Source of the DNA: Streptomyces mutabilis
GTDB taxonomy: Bacteria; Actinomycetota; Actinomycetes; Streptomycetales; Streptomycetaceae
Direction of reading: 5' to 3'
DNA length: 64,000 nucleotides
Assembly: GCF_014649815.1 (NCBI RefSeq)
Contig: NZ_BMTT01000017.1
Location: 81,424-145,423, forward strand
Position 1 is the stretch's first letter. Each line of letters starts with the position of its first letter. This document shows, piece by piece, positions 26,851 through 36,211 of the stretch. The translations under genes were made by a program, and so were the position numbers. The notes beneath the pieces are model-generated. The model was not told where the DNA came from. It did not search any database and saw only the letters and a list, made by a program, of their open reading frames with translations.

Positions 26851-27711
26851 TTACGGGGTGGTCCTCGGGGGGCGCTGGCACTTCGGGCAGAAGTAGCTGG
26901 AGCGGTTCATCCAAGGCCGGCGGCGCACCGGTGTGGCGCAGCGACGGCAGGGCAGGCCTTCACGGCCGTACGCGTCGAGGGAGCGGTCGAAGTAGCCGGA
27001 CTCGCCGTTGACGTTGACGTAGAGGCTGTCGAAGCTGGTGCCGCCGACGGCGAGGGCGGCGTTCATGACGTCCCGGACGTGACCGAGGAGTTCGGCGGTG
27101 CGGGGGCGGGTGAAGGTGGCCGTGGGGCGTTCGTAGTGCAGGCGGGAGCGCCACAGGGCCTCGTCGGCGTAGATGTTGCCGACCCCGCTGATCAGGGACT
27201 GGTCGAGCAGGGCCCGTTTGACGGTGGTGCGCCTGCGGCGCAGGGCGAGGTGGAAGGCCTCGTCGTCGAAGAGCGGGTCCAGGGGGTCGCGGGCGATGTG
27301 CGCGATGACGTCGGGCAGCCCGTCGGGAGACGTGTCATGAAGGGAGAGGCCGCCGAAGGTGCGCTGATCGACGAAGCGGAGTTCGGTGCCGAGGGCGTCG
27401 GCGAAGCGGACGCGGATGCGCAGGTGCTTCTCGGCGGGCGCCTCGTGCGGCTGGACCAGGAGCTGGCCGCTCATGCCGAGGTGGGCGAGGACCGCCTGTC
27501 CGGTCTCCTCCAGGGGCAGCCACAGGTACTTGCCGCGGCGGCTGGGCGTGCCGATGCGGTGGCCCTGGAGACGGTGGGCGAAGTCGTCGGGGCCGGCGAT
27601 GTGCCGACGCACGGCGCGCGGGTGCAGGACCTCGGCGTCGGCGACGGTGCGGTGGGCGACCCAGCGCTCCAGGCCGCGCCGGACGACCTCGACCTCGGGC
27701 AACTCGGGCAT
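26851..27711 (-). CDS. mutM: Formamidopyrimidine-DNA glycosylase MutM (Fpg)
   Basis: The 286-residue base-excision-repair enzyme removes 8-oxoguanine and formamidopyrimidines. Its N-terminus [14 protein letters not shown] supplies the catalytic Pro2 and Glu3; the H2TH region includes [17 protein letters not shown], and the C-terminal zinc finger CRRC...YFCPKCQR is intact. The ATG at 27711 fits exactly. It lies downstream of rnc on the same strand, but a strong hairpin between them suggests separate or attenuated transcription. Confidence 0.95.
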   Translation of the reverse strand: MPELPEVEVVRRGLERWVAHRTVADAEVLHPRAVRRHIAGPDDFAHRLQGHRIGTPSRRGKYLWLPLEETGQAVLAHLGMSGQLLVQPHEAPAEKHLRIRVRFADALGTELRFVDQRTFGGLSLHDTSPDGLPDVIAHIARDPLDPLFDDEAFHLALRRRRTTVKRALLDQSLISGVGNIYADEALWRSRLHYERPTATFTRPRTAELLGHVRDVMNAALAVGGTSFDSLYVNVNGESGYFDRSLDAYGREGLPCRRCATPVRRRPWMNRSSYFCPKCQRPPRTTP

Positions 27712-27741
27712 GGCATCCCCTCGGGTGGGCCGGTGGACGGA

Positions 27742-27777
27742 CCGAACGCCCGCCCCGGAAGCGGGGCGGGCGTTCGG
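27742..27777 (-). terminator. Hairpin between rnc and mutM
   Basis: CCGAACGCCCGCCCC (27742-27756) pairs perfectly with GGGGCGGGCGTTCGG (27763-27777) around a 6-nt loop, 22 nt past the rnc stop. Confidence 0.65.
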
Positions 27778-27799
27778 GACGCGCGGGAGAACGGGTGCT

Positions 27800-28633
27800 T
27801 CAGGCGGAGGCCGACGAAGTGTCGGCGGCCTCGTCGACTTCGGCGGACGGCTGGTCCGCCGTCGCCTTGGCGCGCTCGTCCGCCGCGGTCTTGATCGACC
27901 GCCACGCGGATTCCGCGGCCTGCTGCTCCGCCTCCTTCTTGCTGCGGCCGGTGCCGGTGCCGTACGAGACGCCTCCGACGCGGGCGGCAGCAGTGAAGGT
28001 CTTCTCGTGGTCGGGGCCGGTCTCCGTGACCAGGTACTCGGGGACGCCGAGCCCTTCGGTCGCGGTGAGTTCCTGGAGGCTGGTCTTCCAGTCCAGGCCG
28101 GCACCGAGGTTGGAGGACTTCTCGATCAGCGGGTCGAACAGGCGGTGCACCAGTTCGGAGGCCGCGTCGAGGCCCTGGTCGAGATAGACCGCGCCGATCA
28201 CCGCTTCCAGGGTGTCGGCGAGAATGGATGCCTTGTCCCGGCCGCCCGTGCCTTCTTCACCGCGGCCGAGCCGGATGAAGGAGCCGAGTTCGAGCCCGCG
28301 GCCCACCTCCGCCAGCGCACGCGAATTGACCACCGCGGCCCGCAGCTTGGCCAGTTGGCCTTCGGGCAGGTCGGGGTGGGTGCGGTACAGCGTGTCCGTG
28401 ACGACGAGGCCGAGGACGGAGTCACCGAGGAACTCCAGCCGCTCGTTCGTCGGCAGACCGCCGTTCTCGTACGCGTAGGAACGGTGGGTCAGCGCACGCA
28501 CCAGAAGGGCGGACTCGAGCTGGTAGCCGAGCCGCCCTTCCAGAAGCGTGTGGGACGAGGCCTGGTTGTTGTCCGCCTTCTTCTTGGCGGGTGGGTCCGC
28601 CTTGGCGTCATCCGCCTTCTTGGGGACTGACAC
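27800..28633 (-). CDS. rnc: Ribonuclease III (AbsB)
   Basis: The 277-residue enzyme cleaves double-stranded RNA, including rRNA precursors. The catalytic signature [13 protein letters not shown] lies at residues 63-75 and the C-terminal double-stranded RNA-binding domain ends [15 protein letters not shown] start at the GTG at 28633, giving [15 protein letters not shown]; a lysine-rich N-terminal extension precedes the domain. In S. coelicolor this gene is absB, needed for normal antibiotic production. It follows rpmF with a 19-nt gap, in the common order DUF177-rpmF-rnc. Confidence 0.96.
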   Translation of the reverse strand: MSVPKKADDAKADPPAKKKADNNQASSHTLLEGRLGYQLESALLVRALTHRSYAYENGGLPTNERLEFLGDSVLGLVVTDTLYRTHPDLPEGQLAKLRAAVVNSRALAEVGRGLELGSFIRLGRGEEGTGGRDKASILADTLEAVIGAVYLDQGLDAASELVHRLFDPLIEKSSNLGAGLDWKTSLQELTATEGLGVPEYLVTETGPDHEKTFTAAARVGGVSYGTGTGRSKKEAEQQAAESAWRSIKTAADERAKATADQPSAEVDEAADTSSASA

Positions 28634-28652
28634 AGTGCCTCTCACCAGCCGC

Positions 28653-28826
28653 TCAGACCTCGAGGACCTGGCGCTTGTTGTAGGTGCCGCAAGACGGGCA
28701 CGCGATGTGCTGCTGCTTGGGCTCGTGGCAGCGCTCGCACGCAACCAGGGTGGGGACCGCAGCCTTCCACTGCGACCGGCGGTGGCGCGTGTTGCTGCGC
28801 GACATCTTCCGCTTCGGAACAGCCAC
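28653..28826 (-). CDS. rpmF: 50S ribosomal protein L32 (zinc-binding form)
   Basis: The 57-residue protein starts [20 protein letters not shown] at the GTG at 28826. It has four cysteines (C30, C33, C43, C46) forming the zinc ribbon, so it is the C+ form, not the Zur-induced zinc-free paralog found elsewhere in streptomycetes. It begins 2 nt after the DUF177 stop and is translationally coupled. Confidence 0.97.
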   Translation of the reverse strand: MAVPKRKMSRSNTRHRRSQWKAAVPTLVACERCHEPKQQHIACPSCGTYNKRQVLEV

Positions 28827-28828
28827 GG

Positions 28829-29473
28829 CTACTTCTCCTGCTTCTCGTCGACGCCAGCTTCGGCGCCGCTCATCTCGTCCTTCTCGCCGTCTCCGAGTGA
28901 ACCGGCGAGTCCCTGCAAAGCCGCCCAACGAATGTCGACGGCGTCGTGATGGTGGTCCGGGTCGTCCGACAGGCGTACTCCGCACTCGGAGCACAGGCCC
29001 TGGCAGTCGTCCTGGCACACCGGCTGCATCGGCAGTGCGAGCACCACCGCGTCGCGCAGCACGGGTTCGAGGCCGATCAGTCCGTCCTCGACGAAGAGCC
29101 TGTCCTCGTCGTCCTCGGCGTCGTCGCCGGGTTCCGCCACAGGGCGGCCCCGGTCGTCGGCGTCAGGGTACGAGAACAACTCCTGGAAGTCCGCTTCGAG
29201 CTGGTGCTCGAGCGGCTCCAGACACCTTACGCACTCCCCCTCGGCCTTGGCACGGGCGGTGCCTGTGACGAGCACCCCTTCCATGACCGACTCGAGCCGG
29301 AGATCGAGTTCCACCGGGGCGCCTTCCGGCACTCCGATGACTCCCTGGATACCGAAGTCCCGGGGAGCGTCGACCGTGCGGGTCAGGCGCTGGAGCGCAC
29401 CGGGCCGCCGTCCCAGCTCGTGCGTGTCGAACACGAGGGGGTCGCGGTGGTCGAGGCGCGCGTTCAGAACCAT
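28829..29473 (-). CDS. YceD/DUF177 family protein
   Basis: The 214-residue protein matches the DUF177 family, almost always encoded directly upstream of rpmF. It shows the paired cysteines [10 protein letters not shown] (C81, C84), a long acidic insertion ([15 protein letters not shown]), and a second cysteine cluster [13 protein letters not shown] (153-164) typical of actinobacterial members. Family members in plants and bacteria have been linked to 23S rRNA accumulation and large-subunit assembly. The C-terminal tail is acidic ([13 protein letters not shown]). A good promoter lies about 100 nt upstream, so this heads the DUF177-rpmF-rnc unit. Confidence 0.88.
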   Translation of the reverse strand: MVLNARLDHRDPLVFDTHELGRRPGALQRLTRTVDAPRDFGIQGVIGVPEGAPVELDLRLESVMEGVLVTGTARAKAEGECVRCLEPLEHQLEADFQELFSYPDADDRGRPVAEPGDDAEDDEDRLFVEDGLIGLEPVLRDAVVLALPMQPVCQDDCQGLCSECGVRLSDDPDHHHDAVDIRWAALQGLAGSLGDGEKDEMSGAEAGVDEKQEK

Positions 29474-29573
29474 TCCTGCTTTCGGTCTTCATGGCTGGGG
29501 TACAGCTGGGGGACGCCGCCCTTCGGTGTTCCCGGGCAGCGGCGATCGCGGACGTACGCGCGACCGAAGAGCC

Positions 29574-29603
29574 AGGATACTGGACCATTCGCCCACGGCC
29601 CAA
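29574..29603 (-). promoter_or_regulatory. Promoter of the DUF177-rpmF-rnc unit
   Basis: On the minus strand TTGGGC (29603-29598) and TATCCT (29579-29574) are separated by 18 nt. The expected start is near 29567, about 95 nt before the ATG. Confidence 0.55.
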
Positions 29604-29627
29604 TCCGGGCCGGTCGGGATACCCGCG

Positions 29628-30734
29628 CTAGAGGCCGCGGCCCTGTTCGTAGGCTCGCAACTGCTCAGCGCTGATCATGCTGGTGTCGAAGAGACTGGTC
29701 TCGTCGAGGGTCTCCGGCTGTGTCTGCGGGGGCTGTGCGGGCTGCTGGGGCTGTACGTATCCCTGCTGCCCGTCGTACGTCTGCTGGGACGCGTCGTAGC
29801 CCTGGTACGCGTACGGGTCGGCCGTCTGCTGCTGGTAGCCGTACGGGTCCTGGCCGCCGTAACCCTGCTGGTAGCCCGCGTACGGGTCGGGCTGCTGCTG
29901 GGCGTAGCCGTACGCCGGCTGGTGGGCGGGCATCTCCGGTACGGCCTGTGCCGGCACCGGGGCCGCCGCCTGCTGCTCCTCGTACTCGCGCCGGCGGGGC
30001 TGCTGGGCGGGGGCTTCGGAGAGGGCGGCCAGGTCGGCGAGGTAATCGGCGTCGCTGGAGTGCTGGACGGTGGTGGAGTCGTCGGCGAGGGCGCCGAGGT
30101 CGTCGGTGGCGATCCGGCCGTGCAGCTTCTGCCGGCCCCGGCCGACCGCCTCCAGGGTCTTGGCCAGTACCGCCTCGAAGGCGCCGAGCTTGGTGTCCAC
30201 GTAGGCGTCGGCGTCGCGGCGCAGGATTTGCGGGTCGTGGCTGCGCTCGGGTGCGTCCTCGTCCTCGTAGCCGTTCTCGTCGAGGCCTGGGCCGGTGCCG
30301 AGCAGCTTCTCGCGGCCCCGGCCGACGGAGCCGAGGGTCTTGGTGAGGACGACCTCGAAGTTGGCGAGCTTGGAGTCGACGTAGTCGTCGGCCTCGGCGC
30401 GGACCTCCTCGGCCTCCCGGCGTGCCTCCGCGAGGATGCGGTCGGCCTCGGCCTGGGAGCGGCGGGCCACCTCGGTGTCGGCGATGAGGGAGCCGCGCTC
30501 GGCGTGTGCGCTTTCGATGATCCGCTCGGCCTCCTGGCGGGCCTGCGCCACCATCTGCTCCCGGTCGCCGATCAGCTCCTGGGCCTGGGCGAGGGAACCG
30601 GGCAGCTCGGCGCGCAGTTCCTCGAGCATCGAGAGCAGCTCCGCGCGGTTGACCACGCACGAGGCCGACATGGGCATGGCGCGGGCGCCGGAGACCATCG
30701 CGGTGATCTCGTCGAGCTTCTTCTGCACGTCCAC
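29628..30734 (-). CDS. DivIVA-like coiled-coil protein with Gln/Tyr-rich tail
   Basis: The 368-residue protein begins MDVQKKLDEITAMV. Residues about 30-115 are a long amphipathic coiled coil (QARQEAERIIESAHAE, AEADRILAEARREAE) like DivIVA/Wag31 or ATP-synthase subunit b. Then come two copies of a 30-residue unit (YVDSKLANFEVVLTKTL, 117-146; YVDTKLGAFEAVLAKTL, 177-206) ending GRGREKL and GRGRQKL. The last 120 residues are Gln/Tyr/Pro-rich. It has been annotated as a cell division initiation protein in streptomycetes; a role in polar growth or membrane organisation is inferred. It follows coaD by 119 nt on the same strand. Confidence 0.75.
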   Translation of the reverse strand: MDVQKKLDEITAMVSGARAMPMSASCVVNRAELLSMLEELRAELPGSLAQAQELIGDREQMVAQARQEAERIIESAHAERGSLIADTEVARRSQAEADRILAEARREAEEVRAEADDYVDSKLANFEVVLTKTLGSVGRGREKLLGTGPGLDENGYEDEDAPERSHDPQILRRDADAYVDTKLGAFEAVLAKTLEAVGRGRQKLHGRIATDDLGALADDSTTVQHSSDADYLADLAALSEAPAQQPRRREYEEQQAAAPVPAQAVPEMPAHQPAYGYAQQQPDPYAGYQQGYGGQDPYGYQQQTADPYAYQGYDASQQTYDGQQGYVQPQQPAQPPQTQPETLDETSLFDTSMISAEQLRAYEQGRGL

Positions 30735-30853
30735 CGTGTGCTCGCCACTCTCTACAGCTGTGTTGGAGACGGACGGGACGACTGTACGACCCTCGGGTGT
30801 CCGGGGGACACCGGGTGACGGATTGTCAGCCTCCGGGCCGGGCGGCGGCGGGG

Positions 30854-31333
30854 TCAGTCCTTCCGCAGGCGCTCGGAGAGGGCTTCGAGGACCAGGGGCG
30901 GCACCAGGTGGGAGACGTCGCCGCCCCAGGTGGCGACCTCTTTGACCAGCGAGGACGACAGGAAGCTGTAGGTGGGATTGGTGGGGATGAAGAGGGTCTC
31001 CACGCCGGAGAGGCCGTTGTTCATCTGGGCCATCTGCAGCTCGTAGTCGAAGTCGCTGACCGCGCGCAGTCCCTTGACGATGGCCGGGATTTCGCGCTGC
31101 TTGCAGAAGTCGACGAGGAGGCCGTGGAAGGACTCCACACGCACGTTCCCGTACTCGGCGGTGACCTGGCGGATGAGGTCGATCCGCTCCTCGATCTCGA
31201 ACAGGCCCTTCTTGGCCTGGTTGATCATCACCGCGACGAAGACCTCGTCGTAGAGGCTGGAGGCCCGGGCGATGATGTCGAGATGTCCGTTGGTGATCGG
31301 GTCGAAAGACCCGGGACAGACGGCGCGGCGCAC
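30854..31333 (-). CDS. coaD: Phosphopantetheine adenylyltransferase
   Basis: CoaD makes dephospho-CoA from 4'-phosphopantetheine and ATP. The 159-residue form from the GTG at 31333 starts MRRAVCPGSFDPITNGHLD; the nucleotidyltransferase motif GSFDPITNGH is residues 8-17, and a late region carries YSFLSSSLVKEVA. GAGGGA lies 6-7 nt before the GTG. An in-frame ATG at 31363 would overlap the rsmD stop (ATGA) and add ten residues not typical of the family, so both starts are possible. It is coupled to rsmD, a very common pair. Confidence 0.95.
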   Translation of the reverse strand: MRRAVCPGSFDPITNGHLDIIARASSLYDEVFVAVMINQAKKGLFEIEERIDLIRQVTAEYGNVRVESFHGLLVDFCKQREIPAIVKGLRAVSDFDYELQMAQMNNGLSGVETLFIPTNPTYSFLSSSLVKEVATWGGDVSHLVPPLVLEALSERLRKD

Positions 31334-31359
31334 TTGAGTTCCCTCGCTCTCCGGTCCGG

Positions 31360-31947
31360 TCATCGTGCGTCTTCGCACGTAGAGGCGGCGCGACCGTACC
31401 AAAACGTTCCCTCGCCGTAGCGACGGGCCCGGATCGCGTCGAAGCCGTCCGGCCAGCGGAATTCGCCGCCCCTGGTGCTGCGCTCCACGGTGACGAGCGC
31501 TTCCTCCGCGAGCCACCCCTCCGTGCGGAGTGTGAGCAGGATCTCCCGGAGATCGTCGTCGGAGACGGCGTACGGCGGGTCCAGGAAGACGATGTCGTAC
31601 GGCTCGGCCGGGGCCGGGGTTCGGATGATCTGTTCCGCCTTGCCCGCGCGGACCTCGGCGCCGGGCAGACCGAGTGACTTGACGTTCTCCCGGACGGTGC
31701 GCGCGGCTCGGGCGTCGGCCTCCACGAGCAGGACGTGCCCGGCGCCCCGCGACAGCGCCTCCAGCCCGACCGCGCCGGAGCCGGCGTACAGGTCGATGAC
31801 CCGCTCGCCGTCCAGTGGGCCGCCGAGCAGGGACTGCCAGGTGGAGAAAAGGCCCTCGCGTGCGCGGTCGGAAGTGGGGCGGGTGCCGGTCCCCTGCGGG
31901 ACGGCCAGGCGGCGTCCGCCGGCTTTGCCGGCGATCACGCGGGTCAT
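31360..31947 (-). CDS. rsmD: 16S rRNA (guanine966-N2)-methyltransferase RsmD
   Basis: The 195-residue protein has N-terminus MTRVIAGKAGGRRL, the SAM-binding motif DLYAGSGAVG (52-61) and the catalytic N-methyltransferase motif DPPY (123-126). It methylates G966 of 16S rRNA. It sits between recG and coaD, a conserved bacterial arrangement, with 78 nt to recG upstream and an overlap or near overlap with coaD downstream. Confidence 0.94.
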   Translation of the reverse strand: MTRVIAGKAGGRRLAVPQGTGTRPTSDRAREGLFSTWQSLLGGPLDGERVIDLYAGSGAVGLEALSRGAGHVLLVEADARAARTVRENVKSLGLPGAEVRAGKAEQIIRTPAPAEPYDIVFLDPPYAVSDDDLREILLTLRTEGWLAEEALVTVERSTRGGEFRWPDGFDAIRARRYGEGTFWYGRAASTCEDAR

Positions 31948-32025
31948 CTTGGGTCCTTGGTTGTCGGTTGCGTTCGTCCAGTCTGGCAGGCGAAGGTCGG
32001 CCCCGCGCCTCTTGCTGCGCTGCCC

Positions 32026-34236
32026 TCAGCCCTTCTCCAGGTACTGCTCCCTCTCGTCGTCCAGCAGGGCGTCCAGGGCCGTCCGCAGTCCGGGCAGGCC
32101 GGTCAGCTCCGGGTCGGCGGCCACCGCCGCTGCCGCCTCTTGTCTCGCCTCGGCGATGATTTCCTCGTCCTCGATGACCGCGAGGACGCGCAGGGAGGTA
32201 CGGGCACCGGACTGGGCCTGGCCGAGGACGTCGCCCTCGCGGCGCTGTTCGAGGTCGATGCGGGAGAGCTCGAAGCCGTCGAGCGTGCCGGCGACGGCGT
32301 TCAGCCGCTGGCGGGCCGCGCTGGCCTCGGGCATCTCGGAGACCAGCAGGCACAGGCCGGGGGCGGAACCGCGGCCGACGCGGCCGCGCAGCTGGTGGAG
32401 CTGGGAGACGCCGAAGCGATCGGCGTCCATGATCACCATGACGGTGGCGTTGGGGACGTTGACACCGACCTCGATCACGGTCGTGGCGACCAGGACGTCG
32501 GTCTCGCCGGCGGCGAAGCGGCGCATGACGGCGTCCTTGTCGTCGGGCTGCATGCGGCCGTGCAGGACCTCGACCCGCAGGCCCTCGAGCGGGCCCTTGG
32601 CCAGCTGCTCGGCGACGTCGAGGACGGCGAGGGGCGGCCGCTTCTCCGCGTCCCCCTCGGTGGACTGCTTGGTGCCCTTCTTCTGGTCGTCGTCCTCGTC
32701 GCCGATGCGCGGGCAGACGACGTACGCCTGGTGACCGCCCGAGACCTCCTCGCGGACCCGCTCCCAGGCCCGCGCCAGGAAGTGCGGCTTGTCGGCGGCC
32801 GGGACGACATGGCTGGCGATCGGGGAGCGGCCGGCCGGGAGCTGGTCCAGGACGGAGGTCTCCAGGTCGCCGAAGACCGTCATCGCGACGGTGCGCGGGA
32901 TGGGCGTGGCGGTCATGACGAGCAGGTGCGGGGGCTGTTTGCCCTTGCCGCGCAGGGCGTCGCGCTGCTCGACGCCGAAGCGGTGCTGTTCGTCGACGAC
33001 GACGAGGCCGAGGTCGTGGAACTGGACCTTGTCCTCGATCAGCGCGTGGGTGCCGATGACGATGCCGGCCTCGCCGGTGGCCAGGTCGAGCAGGGCCTGA
33101 CGGCGGGCGGCGGCGCCCATCGAGCCGGTGAGCAGCACGACCTTGGTGGCGTGCTCGGCGCCGCCGAGCATCCCCCCTTCGGCCAGCTCCCCCATCATCT
33201 CGACGACCGACCGGTGGTGCTGCTGGGCGAGCACCTCGGTGGGCGCCAGCATCACGGACTGTCCGCCCGAGTCGACGACGGCGAGCATGGCGCGCAGGGC
33301 GACCAGTGTCTTGCCGCTGCCCACCTCGCCCTGGAGCAGCCGGTGCATCGGGTGGTCGGTGGCGAGGTCGTCGAAGATCTCGCGGGAGACCTTCAGCTGG
33401 CCGTCGGTGAGGGTGAAGGGGAGCCGGTCGTCGAAGGCGGTGAGCAGGCCGTCCGGGCTCGGCTTCCTCGGGACCGCGGGGAGTTGGGTCTCCGCGTGGC
33501 GGCGGCGGGCGAGGGCGACCTGGAGGACGAAGGCCTCGTCCCACTTCAGCCGGGCGCGGGCGTCCTCGATGTCCGCCTTGGTGTGCGGACGGTGGATCTT
33601 GAGCAGCGCCTCGGGGAGGGAGACCAGCCCGCGGCCCTCGCGCATGGAGTCCGGCAGGGGATCGACGGCCTCCTGCGCGCTGGGCAGGACCGTCTGGATC
33701 GCCTTGGCGAGCTTCCAGGACTCGAGCTTGGCGGTGGCCGGGTAGAGAGGGATGAGGGCGCCGGCCCAGGACTCGACGGCCTCTCCGCCGTCGGGGTCGC
33801 CGCGCAGCAACTCGTACGCCGGGTGGGCCAGTTGCAGTCGGCGGTTGAAGACGGAGACCTTGCCGGCGAACATCGCGCGGGTGCCCGGCAGCAGCTCCTT
33901 GTGGGGCTTGTGCACGCCGTTGCCGAAGAAGACCAGTTGGAGGCGGCCGCTGCCGTCCGTGATGGTCACCTCGAGTCGCTGCCCCTTGCCGCGCGGCGCC
34001 TTCGACGAGGCGAAGGTGTGCAAACGGGCGTCGGCGACCTGGGCGACCACTGTGACGTGCTCGTCCATGGGCAGGTCGGCCAGGTGCGTGAGCTGTCCGC
34101 GCTCCTCGTATCTGCGGGGGTAGTGGTGGAGGAGGTCGCCGACGGTGTGCAGGCCGAGATGCTCGGCCATCACCTTCGCGGTGGCGGGGCCGAGCACCTT
34201 CTTCAGGGGTTCTCGCAGTGCGGGCACGAGATCCAT
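32026..34236 (-). CDS. recG: ATP-dependent DNA helicase RecG
   Basis: The 736-residue protein has the RecG order: an N-terminal wedge/OB-fold region (VGDLLHHYPRRYEER, VTITDGSGRLQLVFFG), superfamily-2 motif I GEVGSGKTLVALRAM, DEQHRFG (DExH motif II), TATPIPRT (motif III), and the C-terminal helicase half with QLRGRVGRG. A clustered insertion (DEDDDQKKGTKQ) is acidic. RecG reverses stalled forks and processes recombination intermediates. The ATG at 34236 starts MDLVPALREPLKK; the frame extends upstream without similarity. Confidence 0.96.
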   Translation of the reverse strand: MDLVPALREPLKKVLGPATAKVMAEHLGLHTVGDLLHHYPRRYEERGQLTHLADLPMDEHVTVVAQVADARLHTFASSKAPRGKGQRLEVTITDGSGRLQLVFFGNGVHKPHKELLPGTRAMFAGKVSVFNRRLQLAHPAYELLRGDPDGGEAVESWAGALIPLYPATAKLESWKLAKAIQTVLPSAQEAVDPLPDSMREGRGLVSLPEALLKIHRPHTKADIEDARARLKWDEAFVLQVALARRRHAETQLPAVPRKPSPDGLLTAFDDRLPFTLTDGQLKVSREIFDDLATDHPMHRLLQGEVGSGKTLVALRAMLAVVDSGGQSVMLAPTEVLAQQHHRSVVEMMGELAEGGMLGGAEHATKVVLLTGSMGAAARRQALLDLATGEAGIVIGTHALIEDKVQFHDLGLVVVDEQHRFGVEQRDALRGKGKQPPHLLVMTATPIPRTVAMTVFGDLETSVLDQLPAGRSPIASHVVPAADKPHFLARAWERVREEVSGGHQAYVVCPRIGDEDDDQKKGTKQSTEGDAEKRPPLAVLDVAEQLAKGPLEGLRVEVLHGRMQPDDKDAVMRRFAAGETDVLVATTVIEVGVNVPNATVMVIMDADRFGVSQLHQLRGRVGRGSAPGLCLLVSEMPEASAARQRLNAVAGTLDGFELSRIDLEQRREGDVLGQAQSGARTSLRVLAVIEDEEIIAEARQEAAAAVAADPELTGLPGLRTALDALLDDEREQYLEKG

Positions 34237-34297
34237 TGCACACCACGCCACTGACAACGGCCCCGCACGTCCCGCGAGACGCCCCGGGGAGTCTGTG

Positions 34298-36004
34298 CTA
34301 TTCCACGCCGACCAGCAGCAGCGCGCCCTGCCGCCCGCCCCGGTAGACCACCGTGTCGACGGCCAGGTACGCCTTCCGGACGCGGGCCTCCAGATGCCCG
34401 GCGACGCTCTCGGGAGCCCCGTCGCCGAGGACGAGGGTGACCAGCTCACCGCCGGCCGCGAGCATCCGGTCCAGGACGGTCGCGGCGACCTCGGTGACGT
34501 TCGCGCCGATCAAGGCCACGTCGCCGTCGATGAGGCCGAGTACGTCACCGGCCTGGCAGATACCGGCGGTGGTCCAGGCCTGGCGTTCGGCGACGACGAC
34601 CTCGCCGTACCGGGTGGCGCCGGCTGCCGAGGTCATCGCCACCACGTCCTCGTCGAAGCGCCGCTCGGGCTCGTGCACGGCCAGCGCGGCGATGCCCTGG
34701 ACCGCGGAGCGGGTCGGGATCAGGGCGACCCGGACGCCCTCGGTCCGCGCCTGCTCGGCCGCCGCGGCGGCGGTGTGGCGCAGTTCGGCGTCGTTGGGCA
34801 GCAGCACGACCTCGCGCGCGTGCGCCCGCCGTACGGCCTCCACCAGTTCCCCGCTCGCGGGTGGCTCCCCGGGGCGTGCGAGCACCGTCGTCGCGCCGGC
34901 CTCGGTGTACAGCCCGGCCAGCCCCTCCCCCGGCACGACGGCCACCACCGCACGCTGGGCCCGTTCCCGGGGCGGACGCCCGGTGCCGGTGGTGTGTGCG
35001 TCACCGTGGCCGAAGTGGGTGATCCGGATGCGGTACGGCCGCCCGGCCTCCACGCCCGCCTCCACGGCCGCGCCCGCGTCGTCGACGTGCACGTGGACGT
35101 TCCACAGTCCGTCGCCGCCGACGACGACGAGCGAGTCCCCGAGGGTGTCGAGCCGCTGCCGCAGCCGCGCGACGGCCGCGTCCCCGGCCTCCAGGAGGTA
35201 GATCACCTCGAAGGCGGGCCCGTCGTTCCCGTCGCCCCCCTCCACGGCACACTCGGCCGCGCTGTCCTGCGGGCCGCGCTCCACGCGCGCGTGCGGCACG
35301 GTGGCCGCCACCGGGTCCGGCGCCCGGCCCGTGAACGTCTCCACCAGCGCCGCGAGGACGGTCACGAGGCCGTGTCCACCGGCGTCGACGACACCGGCGC
35401 GCTCCAGGGCGGGCAACTGGTCCGGGGTCGCGGCGAGCGCCGCGCGGGCTCCCTGGTACGCCGCGCGGGCCACCTCGGCGCAGTCGCCCTCGGCGCCGTC
35501 CGCCGCGTCGGCGGCGGCCGCGGCGACGGTCAGGACGGTGCCCTCGACGGGGTGGGCGACGGCCTGCCGGGCCGATTCGGCCGCGTGCCGGAGCGCCAGC
35601 CGCAGACCCGGGCCGTCGGCGTGAGCCTCTTCACCGTCAACGGCGAGCACCTGGGCCAGACCGCGCAGCAGCTGCGCGAGGATCGTCCCGGAGTTGCCCC
35701 GCGCCCCGATCAGCGCGCCGTGCGCCATGGCGCCCACGATCTCGGCCAGCGAAGGGCCGTCGCCGGCACCCACCGGTTCCACGACGTCCGCCGCACCCAC
35801 CTCGTACGCCGCGAACACCGCCTCCACCGCGGCGACGGCCGACTCGACGGTCAGGTACAGGTTGGTGCCGGTGTCCCCGTCGGCGACCGGATAGACGTTG
35901 ATCGCGTCGATCTCCTCGCGCGCCCGCCCGAGCGCGCGCAGCGACAGACCGCACCAGGTACGCACCGCCAGAGCGTCGAGGATCCTCTGCGGCACCTGCG
36001 CCAC
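34298..36004 (-). CDS. FakA/YloV-like DAK2-domain protein
   Basis: The 568-residue protein begins near VPQRILDALAVRTWC; I use the GTG at 36004 because GGGAGG lies 5-6 nt upstream, with a second GTG three codons later. Its N-terminal third is a DhaL/DAK2 domain with INVYPVADGDTGTNLYLT, the ADP-Mg binding motif, and GARGNSGTILAQLLRG. The rest resembles the C-terminal part of FakA, which with FakB phosphorylates fatty acids in Firmicutes. Position between rpmB and recG matches the yloV locus of Bacillus. Whether it acts on fatty acids here is unproven; FakB (DegV) is not in the window. Confidence 0.8.
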   Translation of the reverse strand: MAQVPQRILDALAVRTWCGLSLRALGRAREEIDAINVYPVADGDTGTNLYLTVESAVAAVEAVFAAYEVGAADVVEPVGAGDGPSLAEIVGAMAHGALIGARGNSGTILAQLLRGLAQVLAVDGEEAHADGPGLRLALRHAAESARQAVAHPVEGTVLTVAAAAADAADGAEGDCAEVARAAYQGARAALAATPDQLPALERAGVVDAGGHGLVTVLAALVETFTGRAPDPVAATVPHARVERGPQDSAAECAVEGGDGNDGPAFEVIYLLEAGDAAVARLRQRLDTLGDSLVVVGGDGLWNVHVHVDDAGAAVEAGVEAGRPYRIRITHFGHGDAHTTGTGRPPRERAQRAVVAVVPGEGLAGLYTEAGATTVLARPGEPPASGELVEAVRRAHAREVVLLPNDAELRHTAAAAAEQARTEGVRVALIPTRSAVQGIAALAVHEPERRFDEDVVAMTSAAGATRYGEVVVAERQAWTTAGICQAGDVLGLIDGDVALIGANVTEVAATVLDRMLAAGGELVTLVLGDGAPESVAGHLEARVRKAYLAVDTVVYRGGRQGALLLVGVE

Positions 36005-36116
36005 CTGCGCCTCCCTGAGCTGCTGGACGTGGCTGGCAGCGTAGACCTCGGGAGGGGGCCCACCGGAAGAGGGCCGGGGGCGGGCCCCTGAGCTGCCGTG
36101 GTAGTTTCGTTGTACG

Positions 36117-36140
36117 GGAGCAGCCGTTGTATGCTGCTCC
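36117..36140 (+). promoter_or_regulatory. Inverted repeat around a -10-like element, rpmB/fakA intergenic region
   Basis: GGAGCAGC (36117-36124) and GCTGCTCC (36133-36140) are perfect arms enclosing CGTTGTAT. TATGCT (36130-36135) overlaps the second arm and could be an rpmB -10, although no clear -35 is present. It may be an operator or hairpin; the assignment is tentative. Confidence 0.35.
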
Positions 36141-36211
36141 GGTTGCCCGATCCCGATCGGGCTCTCCCCCTGGCACCGCCACTCAGATCCCGGACGTTCG
36201 CGTACGGGACT

